NCBI GenBank assembly: GCA_029449235.1
Contig: JANATG010000001.1
Location: 372,001-436,000, forward strand
Length of the DNA: 64,000 nucleotides
Reading direction: 5' to 3'
Source of the DNA: Linnemannia schmuckeri
Taxonomy: Eukaryota; Mortierellomycota; Mortierellomycetes; Mortierellales; Mortierellaceae
The translations under genes and the position numbers were made by a program. This document shows positions 24,150-34,410 of this stretch, piece after piece. The notes beneath the pieces are model-generated. The model searched no databases, was not told the DNA's origin, and saw nothing but the letters and a program-made list of their open reading frames with translations. The stretch's first letter is position 1; the number at the start of each line of letters is the position of its first letter.

Positions 24150-24929
24150 GCCTTGTTGTTATTCCATTCCCTGCCATCTCACTTCTCATCAATTCTCGGC
24201 ATTCCCTCACTCCTCATTCTCCAACACATTGCATTTACTACTTCACGCGTTGCTAACGTCACAACTTAAGCGTCAGAATACATACAAACAACACCAACAA
24301 CAGGTACGCGTCTTTTCTTATATTTTCCTCTCAGAACAGCGGGTCATGTTCTCCTTACAGATACTAACTGTTTCTTGAAACAACTTAGGCGCTTAACTTG
24401 TTTTACTTAGGAAAACTTCACAAGCCTTTGTTATTACAAAACTTTGCTACATTTTTCAACGACTACCCTAGTCTTTTGCAAAAATAACAAGAACAACGTC
24501 GGTAGGTTCATTCATGATCGTTTGGGCGTGTAACTCGATACCCCTGACTTTGGATTCCTTGTTCTAATTAAGCTACTTCACCTCTTATAGGTCTCTGCAA
24601 ACATGATGACAACCTCGAAACTGCCTCCATCAGCTCTTAAGGCCGAGAACCAGTCCTCTAAATCTCCAGTCTTTGGTGAACTCGAGGCCAAGGGACTACC
24701 AAACTTGCCACCAGCCGCCTCACAGGCCATTTCACTCTATTTCCCACAGAATATTACCGCTCCCGTGTTACCATTTGCACTGTCACCATCCGGACTGTCC
24801 CGTCTTAAGGCTACCACCCAACTGGCATACTGCAATAATTTACTCCGCGCTCATCTGACCTCTCCCTCGGCTGCCGAGAGCATCAAAGCAGCCCTGACCG
24901 CCTCTCAGCGAGCATCAGTAAATGCCATC
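24150..24929 (+). repeat. Left member of inverted repeat pair (5' flank and first ~110 codons of NACHT gene)
   Basis: This segment matches the reverse complement of 63193-63945. Landmarks shared in order are a block around CCTGCCAT near 24173, GTACGCG at 24304, CCTCTCAGAACAGCG near 24328, ACTAACTGTTTCTTG near 24363, CTTATAG at 24584 and the start codon region, then coding sequence to about codon 110. The copies differ by many substitutions and small indels, so the duplication is old. Confidence 0.85.
24304..24590 (+). other. Probable 5' UTR intron of the NACHT gene
   Basis: A donor (CAG|GTACGC) and an acceptor (CTTATAG) bracket 287 bp that end 12 bp before the ATG. The decayed inverted copy keeps both signals (AAGTACGCG and CTTATAG) although intervening sequence has diverged. 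Conservation of the two splice sites supports a leader intron, but no transcript evidence is available. Confidence 0.45.
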
Positions 24930-27900
24930 CTTGAGGACGAAGAAGAGCAGAACCGTATCCGATGGCTGACAACCAGAGTTGTGGAGGAGTTTGCGGCGGA
25001 CACACTCAAGACCTCGGCCACGATCTCTGAAGTCTTGCTTCTGGGGCCATACCTCGACCAGGAGCACCACCGCAAGTTGGTCAATATCTTTATCGACGAG
25101 TTCAAGAATACAGCTTTGCTGGACATTGATTTACTCCAGGGCCTTGTCCAGCTTGTTCAGTGTGCAGCACCCGACTACCTCCTCCCTGACGACCTTGTCA
25201 AGACCCTGGGGATTCTTCGAGTCCGTCTTCAGGATATCCACAAGCAGACGGCCAAGCATCCGTATTATTTGATTCTGGCCCTCTCGGGTCTTCTCGATGC
25301 CATGGTCGAGGGCAAGGTCCAGGACCTGAGTCGCGTCGTGGACCAAGAACCTCTGGCGGCACTCCTGGACGGACTATTGAGCAACTCAGATCCTTATCTT
25401 AAGCATCAGACAGCCTACGCCTTGCAAGGACTGCTTTATGTCCCGAATGACGAGACGCGTCGACAGTTTGTATTGCGACATGCTGGAAACATTGCCATGG
25501 GTCTTCTTGGTGTTGCGAGTGTCTGCAATCTGGATGTCAGCGGATTTGCGGGCGGCCTTGGACAGCTCAATGATGCCGCAAAGAGTGCATTCGAGGTCGG
25601 GTCCCAGATTGTAGGCGGCGCGCAGGCGGTTTTCGAGAGCGGACAAGGCCTTTTGGAAAACTTGAAGAGTGGCGCACAGTTCGGAGGAAAGAGGATATGG
25701 TACCCTGCTTTGCGCGAAGCTCAGGAACATATCAGAAACGGTCGCCTGGCGAACTTCAATCGTTTGGTTCTGGAGGCACCCTGCCGCCGCGATGCTGAAT
25801 TCCAATGGGGGGTTTGCCGGATGCTAGGAGAAATTGCCATTGATCCACTCTGGGATGTTACCACCCGGCAGCATGCTGTCGACTTTCTTGCCGAGTTGTA
25901 CAGGAACGATTCCACCCGCAGTCCAGACGAGGATATCGACAAGTGGATTTTGAGTATCCTCCGCCAGGTCGTTGCTTTGCCAGAGCCTGCAGTTTCAGAT
26001 CACGCTCAGTCGCTACTCCGACTCCTGGAGAAGGAAGGCAATGCTAACAAGCAGGCTGTCTACCTCGACGTCCTTGCAAGTCCTCTCAATCCTTATCCTC
26101 TCAAGGTGCAACTCTCAACTTCCTCATCGTCCCCACTGCTTGAAAAAGTCCAGGCCGCCCCCGCTGTCAATTATGAAATTTACGTTCTGAAACTACAGCG
26201 ATTGAGCGAACGAATTAATGCCGTCTATATCCCACCTCAGGCCAGGCCCACCCTCAAATCAGACGACGACACTCTTTTCCCGCTCATGGAGAAGGCACAA
26301 GAGTTTCTCGCCAGTCATCGAACGGTGCTGTTGTTGCTCGGGGATTCCGGAGCGGGGAAATCGACATTCAACCTGCAACTGGAGCGAACTCTTTGGAATA
26401 GCTACAAGGCCTATGGACCCGTTCCGCTCTACATTAACCTCCCGACCATCGATGACCCAGCTCATGACCTCATTGAGAAACAGTTGAGTTACTGCAACTT
26501 TTCAGAGGACCAGATTCGGGAGCTCAAATTGCATCGACAGTTCATTCTCATCTGTGACGGATACGATGAGAGCCAACTCAAGACCAACCTGTACACTACC
26601 AACCAGTTCAACCAGCCAGGACAGTGGAAGGTCAAGGTTGTCATCAGCTGTCGTAGCCAGTACCTTGGTGCGGACTATCGGTCTCGGTTTCAGCCTCACT
26701 CAACCGACCGCTATGCTCGCTCCACACCTGATCTTATGCTGGAGGCTGTGATTGCGCCGTTCTCGAGGTTTCAGATTGAACAATATGTTGAGCAATATGT
26801 CAAGAGCCAGTCGGCGGCCCCGGTCATCGTCCAGAACAGACAGACATGGTCAAAGGACGAGTACATGCGGACGCTAACCAATGTCCCCAAGCTGATCGAG
26901 TTGGTCTCGAACCCCTTCCTGCTGACCCTGTCTCTGGACGCTCTTCCAGAAGTCATTGATCCCAAGAAGGAGAACCTGTCAAGCATCCGGATCACTCGTG
27001 TGCAGCTCTACGATGGGTTCGTCAAGCAGTGGCTCAGAGTCAACAAGGCACGATTGGAGAGCAATCCATTGACCCCAAGCGACCAAAAGGCATTTGACTT
27101 GCTGACGGAGGATGACTTTTTCTACCACGGTACCGAGTTCCAAAAGAACCTCGCGGCGGCGATATTCCAGAAGCAGAAAAAAAACCCAGTTGTCCATTAT
27201 ACTCACCTCCGTGACGCCAAGACATGGAAGGCCAAGTTCTTCCACCCCAATGACAGTGAGATCAAGTTGTTGAGAGAGGCGAGTGCCATCACGCGGTCTG
27301 GTAACTTTTTCCGTTTCATCCACAAGGCGCTCCTGGAGTACTTTTATTCAAGAGTCGTCTATGATCCATTCGATTACAACCTCGACTCCGATGCCGACGC
27401 TGATACCGACGCTGATCAATCGCCAACTAATACATCTTACGAAGGCAGGCTGTCGCGCGATGACATTATCGGAGAACCATCGGTACTGCAGTTTTTGGCG
27501 GAGCGCGTGGATATGAACCCGCTCTTTAAGGCACAGCTTTTTGACGCCATCGAGGACTCCAAGACGAACGAGAGGGCGAGCCAGGCAGCAGCGAATGCAA
27601 TCTCGATCTTAGTCAGAGCAGGAGTTCGGTTCAATGGTGCGGACTTGAGGAGCATTAGGATTCCAGGGGCCGATCTTCGTGGTGGACAGTTTGATTTCGC
27701 GGACTTGCGGGGAGCGAATCTGACGGGTGTCAACTTCAGCAAGGCGTGGCTTCGTCGTGCGAATCTCAGCAAGGCGCAAATGGAGGGGGTCCACTTTGGA
27801 GAGCTTCCATACCTCAAGGTAGCCATGGAGGTGTCGAAATGTGATTTTACGTCCAATGGAGAACTCCTTGCCGTATCGACCTTGCATGACGACACGATAT

Positions 27901-29714
27901 GCATCTACGAGACCAATGAGTGGGAAAAGCTTGCCGAGTATCCTGGTAGGTCCGCTATTGCTGTCTCGCCGATTAATCAAGAGCTGGCCAAGGGAAGCTT
28001 TGGTGGCACGGTCGAGGTGGGCGACATTCTCACAAACAAAACCAGAATGACCTTGCGTGGTCACGATATCCTTGTCACGTATATATCCTACTCGTGCGAT
28101 GGGTCTATGGTCGCTACTGGGAGTAACGATACCACAATCCGGATCTGGTCGGCCGAATCTGGCGAGTGCTTGCGTATTTTGAGGGGCCATGAGGATGTTG
28201 TGCACTGTGTTCGCTTCTCGCCTCAGGGTCATCGGCTTGCATCCGGTAGCGAGGACTGTACGGTGCGGATTTGGGATGTCAAGACGGGAGAGCACCTTAG
28301 AATTATCGGAAGCCATGTCGAGCCAATGTGCACAGTGGCCTATTCTCCTAACGGCCGGCAGCTTGCTACTAGTGGTGCGGAAAAGTACATTCGACTCTGG
28401 GACGCTGATACAGAGGAGTGGCTGCGTACTCTTCAAGGTCATCTTTCAACGGTTCTCGACTTGTCGTATTCGCCTGACAGCAACCAGCTTGCCTCATGTG
28501 ACAAAGACAGTATCGTGCGTCTGTGGAATGCCCATACCGGCGAGTGCCTGAGCACTCTTTCAGGACATCGAACTACGATCAGCACTGTTGCGTATTCACC
28601 TACTGGCGACTTTATTGCCTCGGGGGGCTGGGACGGGACAGTACGGCTTTGGAAGGCTGACGAGGCGGCGGTGTCGGATGCCATTTCGGACGGTCAGTTC
28701 GATAGCGCGATCTGCGTTGATATCTTTCAGGATGGCAATACGATCGTCACGGGCCATGACGACGACACAGTACAGTTCAGGGACATTCTGACCGGCGAAC
28801 CAAAAGCGATCTTGAAAGGCCATACCTCCCCAATTTGCGATATCCTGTATTCGCCCTGCTTCAAACTGGTTGCCTCTGCTGGCCACGACTGTGTCGTGCG
28901 ACTCTGGTGTGTCAGGACAGGAGAGACATTGCACGTCCTTGAGGGCCACACTCGGACCATCTGGGCTCTTGCTTTCTCTCCTAACAGCGCCTGGATCGCG
29001 TCAGCAAGCGCGGATACGACCGTTCGAGTCTGGGCTACTGAGACCGGCGAGCCCAAGCTCCTATTAGATGGCCACACGGACCAAGTCGGAGACGTTGCAT
29101 TCTCGCCCGACGGCGATCGGATCGCTACCTGCAGCTACGATCTTACAGCACGCGTTTGGTGTTTCCGAACCGGGGAACAACTCTTTTCTCTCCAACATGA
29201 AGGCATTGTCCGACAAGTATTTTATTCCCCCAACGGAGAGGATCTCTTCACCGTCCAAGCGGAAGAAGAGATCCCTCGTTGCTGGAACGCCCTGACATCC
29301 GAGCGAGTCGCTGTCTCTCCTCGATTTGGCGAGATCGGCTACGGAGGCTTTGTCTGGGCACTATCCCCCGATGGTCGGTTCCTGGCGGGGGCGCGGTCAG
29401 ATGGCGTGATGGGTCTGTGGGTAAATTGGTCAGGAAACTTTTACGAGGTGCTTCGAACCTTGGTCGGACTTGTAATCAAGATCCGATGGACACAAACGAC
29501 CGGTGGTGATGGTGGGTTATATATGTCGACTCAATGTGTGGGCGCATTGAAGTTTTGGAAGGTGGTCGAGAAGGGCAGGACGATTGACTTGCAGTTAGTT
29601 TCGAGTGTGGGGTTCAATGTGCTCTCGTTGGAGGAGACTGACTTAACGGATGCTGTTGGGTTGAGTTCTATTAACCGCGATTTGGTCAAGCAACGTGGAA
29701 AGAGGCTCTCGTAA
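24603..29714 (+). CDS. NACHT-pentapeptide-WD40 STAND ATPase (NLR-like)
   Basis: This is one uninterrupted 1703-residue frame. Residues 1-550 are mostly helical with no recognised effector fold; the section 300-362 is Gly/Ala-rich with small-residue spacing. The NACHT module begins at about 565: Walker A GDSGAGKST (580-588), Walker B FILICDGYDE (647-656), and a sensor strand KVVISCRS (678-685). Residues ~1007-1065 form pentapeptide repeats (A(D/N)L/F type, e.g. GADLRGGQFDFADLRGANL). From about 1075 to 1660 there are about 14 WD40-like units, enough for two seven-bladed propellers. STAND proteins of this design bind a ligand through the repeat domain and oligomerise on ATP binding; in fungi some control non-self recognition or regulated cell death. 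The ligand and output here are unknown. ATG 24603 directly follows a conserved acceptor; a second ATG is adjacent. A decayed partial copy lies inverted at 63 kb. Confidence 0.92.
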   Translation: MMTTSKLPPSALKAENQSSKSPVFGELEAKGLPNLPPAASQAISLYFPQNITAPVLPFALSPSGLSRLKATTQLAYCNNLLRAHLTSPSAAESIKAALTASQRASVNAILEDEEEQNRIRWLTTRVVEEFAADTLKTSATISEVLLLGPYLDQEHHRKLVNIFIDEFKNTALLDIDLLQGLVQLVQCAAPDYLLPDDLVKTLGILRVRLQDIHKQTAKHPYYLILALSGLLDAMVEGKVQDLSRVVDQEPLAALLDGLLSNSDPYLKHQTAYALQGLLYVPNDETRRQFVLRHAGNIAMGLLGVASVCNLDVSGFAGGLGQLNDAAKSAFEVGSQIVGGAQAVFESGQGLLENLKSGAQFGGKRIWYPALREAQEHIRNGRLANFNRLVLEAPCRRDAEFQWGVCRMLGEIAIDPLWDVTTRQHAVDFLAELYRNDSTRSPDEDIDKWILSILRQVVALPEPAVSDHAQSLLRLLEKEGNANKQAVYLDVLASPLNPYPLKVQLSTSSSSPLLEKVQAAPAVNYEIYVLKLQRLSERINAVYIPPQARPTLKSDDDTLFPLMEKAQEFLASHRTVLLLLGDSGAGKSTFNLQLERTLWNSYKAYGPVPLYINLPTIDDPAHDLIEKQLSYCNFSEDQIRELKLHRQFILICDGYDESQLKTNLYTTNQFNQPGQWKVKVVISCRSQYLGADYRSRFQPHSTDRYARSTPDLMLEAVIAPFSRFQIEQYVEQYVKSQSAAPVIVQNRQTWSKDEYMRTLTNVPKLIELVSNPFLLTLSLDALPEVIDPKKENLSSIRITRVQLYDGFVKQWLRVNKARLESNPLTPSDQKAFDLLTEDDFFYHGTEFQKNLAAAIFQKQKKNPVVHYTHLRDAKTWKAKFFHPNDSEIKLLREASAITRSGNFFRFIHKALLEYFYSRVVYDPFDYNLDSDADADTDADQSPTNTSYEGRLSRDDIIGEPSVLQFLAERVDMNPLFKAQLFDAIEDSKTNERASQAAANAISILVRAGVRFNGADLRSIRIPGADLRGGQFDFADLRGANLTGVNFSKAWLRRANLSKAQMEGVHFGELPYLKVAMEVSKCDFTSNGELLAVSTLHDDTICIYETNEWEKLAEYPGRSAIAVSPINQELAKGSFGGTVEVGDILTNKTRMTLRGHDILVTYISYSCDGSMVATGSNDTTIRIWSAESGECLRILRGHEDVVHCVRFSPQGHRLASGSEDCTVRIWDVKTGEHLRIIGSHVEPMCTVAYSPNGRQLATSGAEKYIRLWDADTEEWLRTLQGHLSTVLDLSYSPDSNQLASCDKDSIVRLWNAHTGECLSTLSGHRTTISTVAYSPTGDFIASGGWDGTVRLWKADEAAVSDAISDGQFDSAICVDIFQDGNTIVTGHDDDTVQFRDILTGEPKAILKGHTSPICDILYSPCFKLVASAGHDCVVRLWCVRTGETLHVLEGHTRTIWALAFSPNSAWIASASADTTVRVWATETGEPKLLLDGHTDQVGDVAFSPDGDRIATCSYDLTARVWCFRTGEQLFSLQHEGIVRQVFYSPNGEDLFTVQAEEEIPRCWNALTSERVAVSPRFGEIGYGGFVWALSPDGRFLAGARSDGVMGLWVNWSGNFYEVLRTLVGLVIKIRWTQTTGGDGGLYMSTQCVGALKFWKVVEKGRTIDLQLVSSVGFNVLSLEETDLTDAVGLSSINRDLVKQRGKRLS

Positions 29715-30061
29715 TCAAGAAAAAAAAAACAAGCAAATAGTCCAAAGAGCATAAAATAAAATAAAATAAATAAATAAATAAAAGAGAATGAACGAATGAT
29801 TTAAAAAAGTCCCCAGCGACAATCCTATGCGCTGCACCATTTCCAGAGAAATCACCAAGGCGCAAATTTTTGTTTCCAAAATTTGTATTCGCTCTCATTC
29901 TTATATCATAATTTTTAGCATGTCCACATCACCATCTCCAATGAGAATTGGAGGACCATTATTTTTCATGGTTGAGCTCACTCTCTCTCTTTCTCTCAGC
30001 GACCTATTTCTTATTCACATGAGGGACAAAGGGTTTTGACCCTTCACCTGAATCATCATCA
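29715..30061. other. 3' flank of NACHT gene
   Basis: AT-rich spacer with AAAT/AAATA repeats just after the stop (29750-29785), plausibly the transcript end of the NACHT gene. It also serves as the 3' flank of the convergent small gene. No other content is seen. Confidence 0.5.
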
Positions 30062-30373
30062 TTATCCTCTTTTGCAACGTTCCAACAGAGGATACGCCCT
30101 ACAATATATCCAGGTAAATGGATTTTTCCCGAAAGGCTTCCCGCCACCTAAGGTCGTGAAATGGTCTTGGACAACTGGCTTGTCATTTTCACCTTGATGG
30201 GGCTGGACTCCACCATTCGTACCGACCGGCTTCGGGTCACCACGCTTGTTAAGAGACAGAGTGCCGCCAGATATCGATCGCGGCACAAAAACTACGGGGA
30301 CAGTAGGGACGGGGGCTGGCAAGGGTGTGGTTTGAGCTTGAGGGATGATGATCAAGATCATAACGACAGCCAT
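30062..30373 (-). CDS. Small candidate secreted peptide precursor with Kex2-like site
   Basis: A 103-codon frame starts at ATG 30373 with a hydrophobic N-terminus (VVMILIII, residues 3-10) followed by PQAQTTPLPAP, compatible with a signal peptide. A dibasic Lys43-Arg44 before GDPKP fits a Kex2-type processing site and would release a 59-residue Gly/Pro/Lys-rich peptide with two cysteines near its C-terminus (IYCRAYPLLERCKRG). A TATA-like box lies 128 bp upstream. No known family is recognised. The gene sits in the stretch between the NACHT gene and its 3' repeat that is missing from the decayed copy at 63 kb. It could be a hydrophobic non-secreted peptide or chance; the combination of leader, dibasic site and TATA box argues for a real gene. 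Confidence 0.5.
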   Translation of the reverse strand: MAVVMILIIIPQAQTTPLPAPVPTVPVVFVPRSISGGTLSLNKRGDPKPVGTNGGVQPHQGENDKPVVQDHFTTLGGGKPFGKNPFTWIYCRAYPLLERCKRG

Positions 30374-30500
30374 GGAAACGGCGATGGTCAGTTTGGTAGA
30401 GATGGGTTTTACTGTGCGTGTCTCCTTGGGAGAGGTAACGATGTCGTAGGGAAAGTGAGATTATTTGTTTTATCGAAAAGAAAAAAGGCCTGACTGGTCG

Positions 30501-30510
30501 TTTTTTTATA
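30501..30510 (-). promoter_or_regulatory. TATA-like box
   Basis: On the minus strand the sequence reads TATAAAAAAA, 128 bp upstream of the ATG of the small candidate secreted peptide. The spacing allows a leader of about 100 bases. Confidence 0.4.
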
Positions 30511-30679
30511 TTCCTCAAATTAATGAAGGGCAAGATATTGGGGAGTTACCAGAGGAATAGAGATGGCGCGATTAATCGTAAAGGGTGGAGGCTAGGGTGT
30601 GTTAACACAACGACAAACACCTTCATCCCATCCGCCCCCCCCCCCCCCCCCCGAGTTCATTCATTTGGCGCGCATTCTC

Positions 30680-31005
30680 TCGAACTTGCCGAGGCTTCTT
30701 CTGCGACTCCCCCCCTCGCCTTGCCTCTTTTATTCGTGTCTTTCCTCGCACAAATGTGAAAAAAATAGACAGTCCATTTAGGAAGCCTGACGTGAAGGCA
30801 ATTTCTGAACATTAGCCTCCCATGAAAAAGTGGAACAGGGTCAAAGATGATCCCCTCGCATCTATCTATTTGACCACGGTTCGAACAACGATTTTAGACT
30901 GAATCGTTATTCTTTTCTGTGTTTTCCTGGACAAATAGTCCAACATGCAAAAGAAATTCATATCCTCCAATTTAGTTTTCGGCGATGGCATCAAAATATA
31001 AGGTA
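30680..31005 (+). repeat. Right member of inverted repeat pair (3' flank of NACHT locus)
   Basis: This segment matches the reverse complement of 62880-63190. Shared landmarks in order are CTTTTAT near 30727, GACAGTCCATT near 30768, TAGCCTCCCATGA near 30812, GGAACAGGGTCAAA near 30832, GAACAACGATTT near 30882 and TTCTGTGTTTTCCTGGACAAA near 30916. In the other copy it is joined directly to the 5' part of the NACHT gene. Confidence 0.88.
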
Positions 31006-31045
31006 TGAAAAAAGGAGTGAAGCAGGATTACAAGTTAAGAGACGT

Positions 31046-34000
31046 TTATTCCTGGCAGACAAGTTTGATAACATTTTTCAAACGGGCCATATCATCCTTG
31101 TGCCCTGAGATGCCTTCAAAGAAAAAATCGTCCATATTCGAGAAGTTGATATACACCATAACATCCTGGTCGCCAGTCACAGGGTTTGTCAAGACATGGG
31201 TAGCTGACATACCGTACTGGACGTCAGAGAACTCGAGGTAGATGCGGAGGATACCCCTGAGGTTGGAAGGAGTACCCGAAGCCACAAAGTCGCGTCGAAT
31301 GTTTGCTAAGATTGAATTTAAGGTAGTACCGTCCTTTTGTAAGAAGCAACTTCGAATGTCGCTGGAGGTTTCGTTTTCCTGGTGGTTCTACTGTGGCACA
31401 GAGTCACTCTAGAATTTGATCACAAGGGTGCCGGCGTACCGTTTGTCAGGGAAGAACCAGATCCCATCCGGACGTGTGCCAGAACTGGTAACGAGTATCT
31501 TGCTTAGAGCTCAGCCAGGAACGCGAGATTGGCAGCCGCGACACTGCCCATGTATCCAAATTCGCTGGCGATGTTGATGTCGTCAATCTGGAGCTGGAGA
31601 TTGTCGCACCAATCGGGCAGGACGACATTTTGGAGGAAGGGAGGATCCACGAGACGGACACCCTTGAAGCGTTGAAGCGACCGAGAGACAAGCATTTCCA
31701 ATGCTGAACCCTTTGTGGCCGACGACACATCGGGGTTAGCACCGAACCGGTAAAGTTGATCCAGGTACTCGACGTAAAACGGAGCCTTGTTCAACGCCTT
31801 AGGCTCCTCCTCCACCGCCTCAACCACCAAGGATTCATCCATGACGAGATGAACGCCATCAGGATGCGGTCGTGGTCTGCACAAGGCCTTGTCCACAAAG
31901 TCGAATTGCTGGCTGTCTGGAGAACGATATCTTGGCACCTTGGAGTTGATAGGCCTAGACCATTCGACAGAGAAGCCGAAACGCCTCACCTGTTTGATCG
32001 CTCGCGAGAATATTGCGTACTCCATCCTAAAGATCAAGCTTCACACCTTTAGTCCTTTTTTCGATGGCACTCTCCAGTATGCTTCGTTTGGAGTTCTGTA
32101 TGGAGCCGGTTGCGACGAGGTGGTTGGCGATGCCAAGAGAAAATCGGGCTCGTCCTGACAGCTTGCGGTGCTTGGCAGGCGGGATCTCGCACCCAGACAA
32201 GTCAACCAGATCCGAGAGAATCTTGTTAACATCGTCCTCATCGAACAGGGGAAGTCCGTTAGCCTTGTAAAGTTGTTGTTTTTGCCAACAGCGGTGTATA
32301 AATGGTCGGCATCCTGCAACGAGAGTACTGTGCCAAGGATCACCAGCGTTATCTGCATGCGGCTCAGCGCTGCAGATAAAGGCGTAAGGAAGCCGCGGCG
32401 GAGATAGCGGTGTATCTCGTTCTTGACATCAAATAGGATGGTCGGAGGATTGCGGGTATTTCAGTACGCGGCCAAAGCGGATGATGTGATGAATTTACTA
32501 GTCAAGATGGTGGTCGCCGCTGCTTGTGCCTCATCCAGAGCAATCATCAGACCACGGCGCTTGGGCTCAAGATGAGCGTGAAGCTTGGTCTGAACTTCAT
32601 CGAGTATGTATTGAACCACCAAATTATCATACTTCCACAGTACTTTGACAAGCTCGCGGCTGGTCGAGGTTCCTGTGGCGGTCGTCTGCTCACGGAAAAA
32701 CTGCTGTGGCTCAAGATCGAGGTCCTTGTAGAGGAGAAGCTGAAGGAAAAGCAGCCGGCCCAGGAGCTTGAGTTCGACGCGTTGCCATGCGAGTCTACTC
32801 GCCTCAGATTCAATGTCAAGCAGATTATGCGCGACTCCTTGCTTTCGTACAATGGTCGCGTGCATCTCCTCAACGTCAATGGCAAGCTGGGCGAAGTTTA
32901 GATCTTCGAACTCCGGAGAGATAGTGAGACTTTTAGAACGATAGACGAAGCAAACGACAAAGTGCTTGCTTGCCAGGTCAATGACTGTGGCGGTTTTCCT
33001 GTTCCGGACGGAGCAACCATAGCAACTATGTTGTGACTTAGCTTGCCGATGTTACCGTCAACAATAGAGCGCAAGGTCATCTTGCCATCGCTCGCCTTTG
33101 CTTGTTTGTCCAGCTCAAGTCCCAGCATCACCAGCTTTATGTCTTTTGCTGTCTGGCCATATAGTAGAGTTCTCTTGGAAAAGGATCCGAGTCTCTCCTT
33201 TTGAGAACCCTCGACATCCTTCGGATCGACAGTGGGGTGATAGGGTGATACTGGACGCCATTGAGAATGGCTGCTGTGTGATGAGGTAGATGGGGATCTG
33301 TGGGTTTATAGTTTAATGGCGGTTTTTATTCCGTGACTATTTTTGTTAGTGATGAAAGCAATAAAACCAAGGCAAAAATGGTTCCTGGCTGTCTTTTTTC
33401 CCCTAAGATTTTTCCTTTTTGATCCATTCTTTTGATGAGTTTCCTTCGAATAAGAACCACAGCAGCAGGATCAGCGCTCCCTTTATTATCGACTTCCTTT
33501 ATGTCGCGACCAACGCCAGGCGTGAAAAGACATACGGGCGATCGAACAGTCGGGACGCGCAACAACAGCATTATATACAAGGGTCTACTTCATTGTCAGT
33601 ACTCAAAATATCCTTTTCCTCCCCTTTTCCTTTCCCTGTTAGTTAGCTACGATCTCATATATGCGAACTCCTTGCTCCTCTCTCAGTTGTTCTTTAAAGA
33701 ACCCAGTCCTAGCCCAAGTCCATTTAGTTAGATCCCCCCATATCAGATGCACATCACGACACTGCTAGTTCCTGCTCGATGTAATCCTTCGGAACAGAAA
33801 CGGGCTGAACAGGTGTGGCTACATCAAGGAAAGAGTATGGAGAGAATAGAGTTAGCTGAAAAAAGAAAAAGAACAATGGCATTTCAATGAGAATGTACAA
33901 AACTAGTTGATGGGACTTACCAGAACGCAATGCGTCTCCTGCATGGGCCGAGTGTGGAGTGGGCGCAAGAACTAGGGCGGGTGCGTGGACTATGTCAGTG

Positions 34001-34410
34001 TAATTGGACGTGTAAATTAAGGTTAATACAATGAGACAGGCTCACACGTAAAGTGTCCAATGAAAGTAAGCGAGTCTACATTACCTGACGTGGGTCTCTG
34101 GACGATGATGTAAGTATTGTCATCAGGACTTTCAGAAAACAGCTTGAAGATGAGCCCTCGGATTGATTAGCTCTGTCTTGCTGTCAAGAGCATTAAGCAT
34201 AATAATAGAGTGCAGAGTGCCGTCAGGGATCGAGACACGCCAGAAGACAAGATCCTTAGCATTAACTCCGATGAACATGTTAGGATTCTCGGTCTTGATG
34301 CGCTGCTTGAGGTTGCCGATTGTCTTGGTTGCCTCGATTTCGACAGGAAAGGCCTGGGAAGTTGCTTTTCCATCACCAAGGCAGAGTACGGTTAGAAGGT
34401 TATTGTCCAT
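31046..34410 (-). pseudogene. Crinkler (CRN)-type effector gene with P-loop NTPase region, heavily broken
   Basis: The 5' end (from ATG 34410) encodes a CRN-type N-domain: a short beta strand with LTVLCLGDG, AFPVEIEATKTIGNLKQRI, NAKDLVFWRVSI, and an IIVQRP motif before a consensus donor at about 34088. Downstream, separate frames resemble the body of fungal CRN proteins: a P-loop (VAMVAPSGTGK) near 33000, then stretches in shifting frames down to a C-terminal block ending at 31046. Breaks seen: frame changes near 34160, 32995, 32920, 32245 and 31915, and in-frame stops at 32463-32461, 32029-32027, 31957-31955, 31506-31504, 31411-31409 and 31390-31388. Possible linker exons lie near 34000-33920 and 33800-33745. 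CRN proteins are effectors that act in host cells, often the nucleus, and occur widely in Mucoromycota. With this many lesions the locus cannot make the full product. Confidence 0.83.

Noticed and set aside
27609..28442. 277-codon minus-strand frame inside the NACHT gene
   Set aside because: Shadow of the WD40 region; it has no motif and is fully covered by the intact plus-strand frame.
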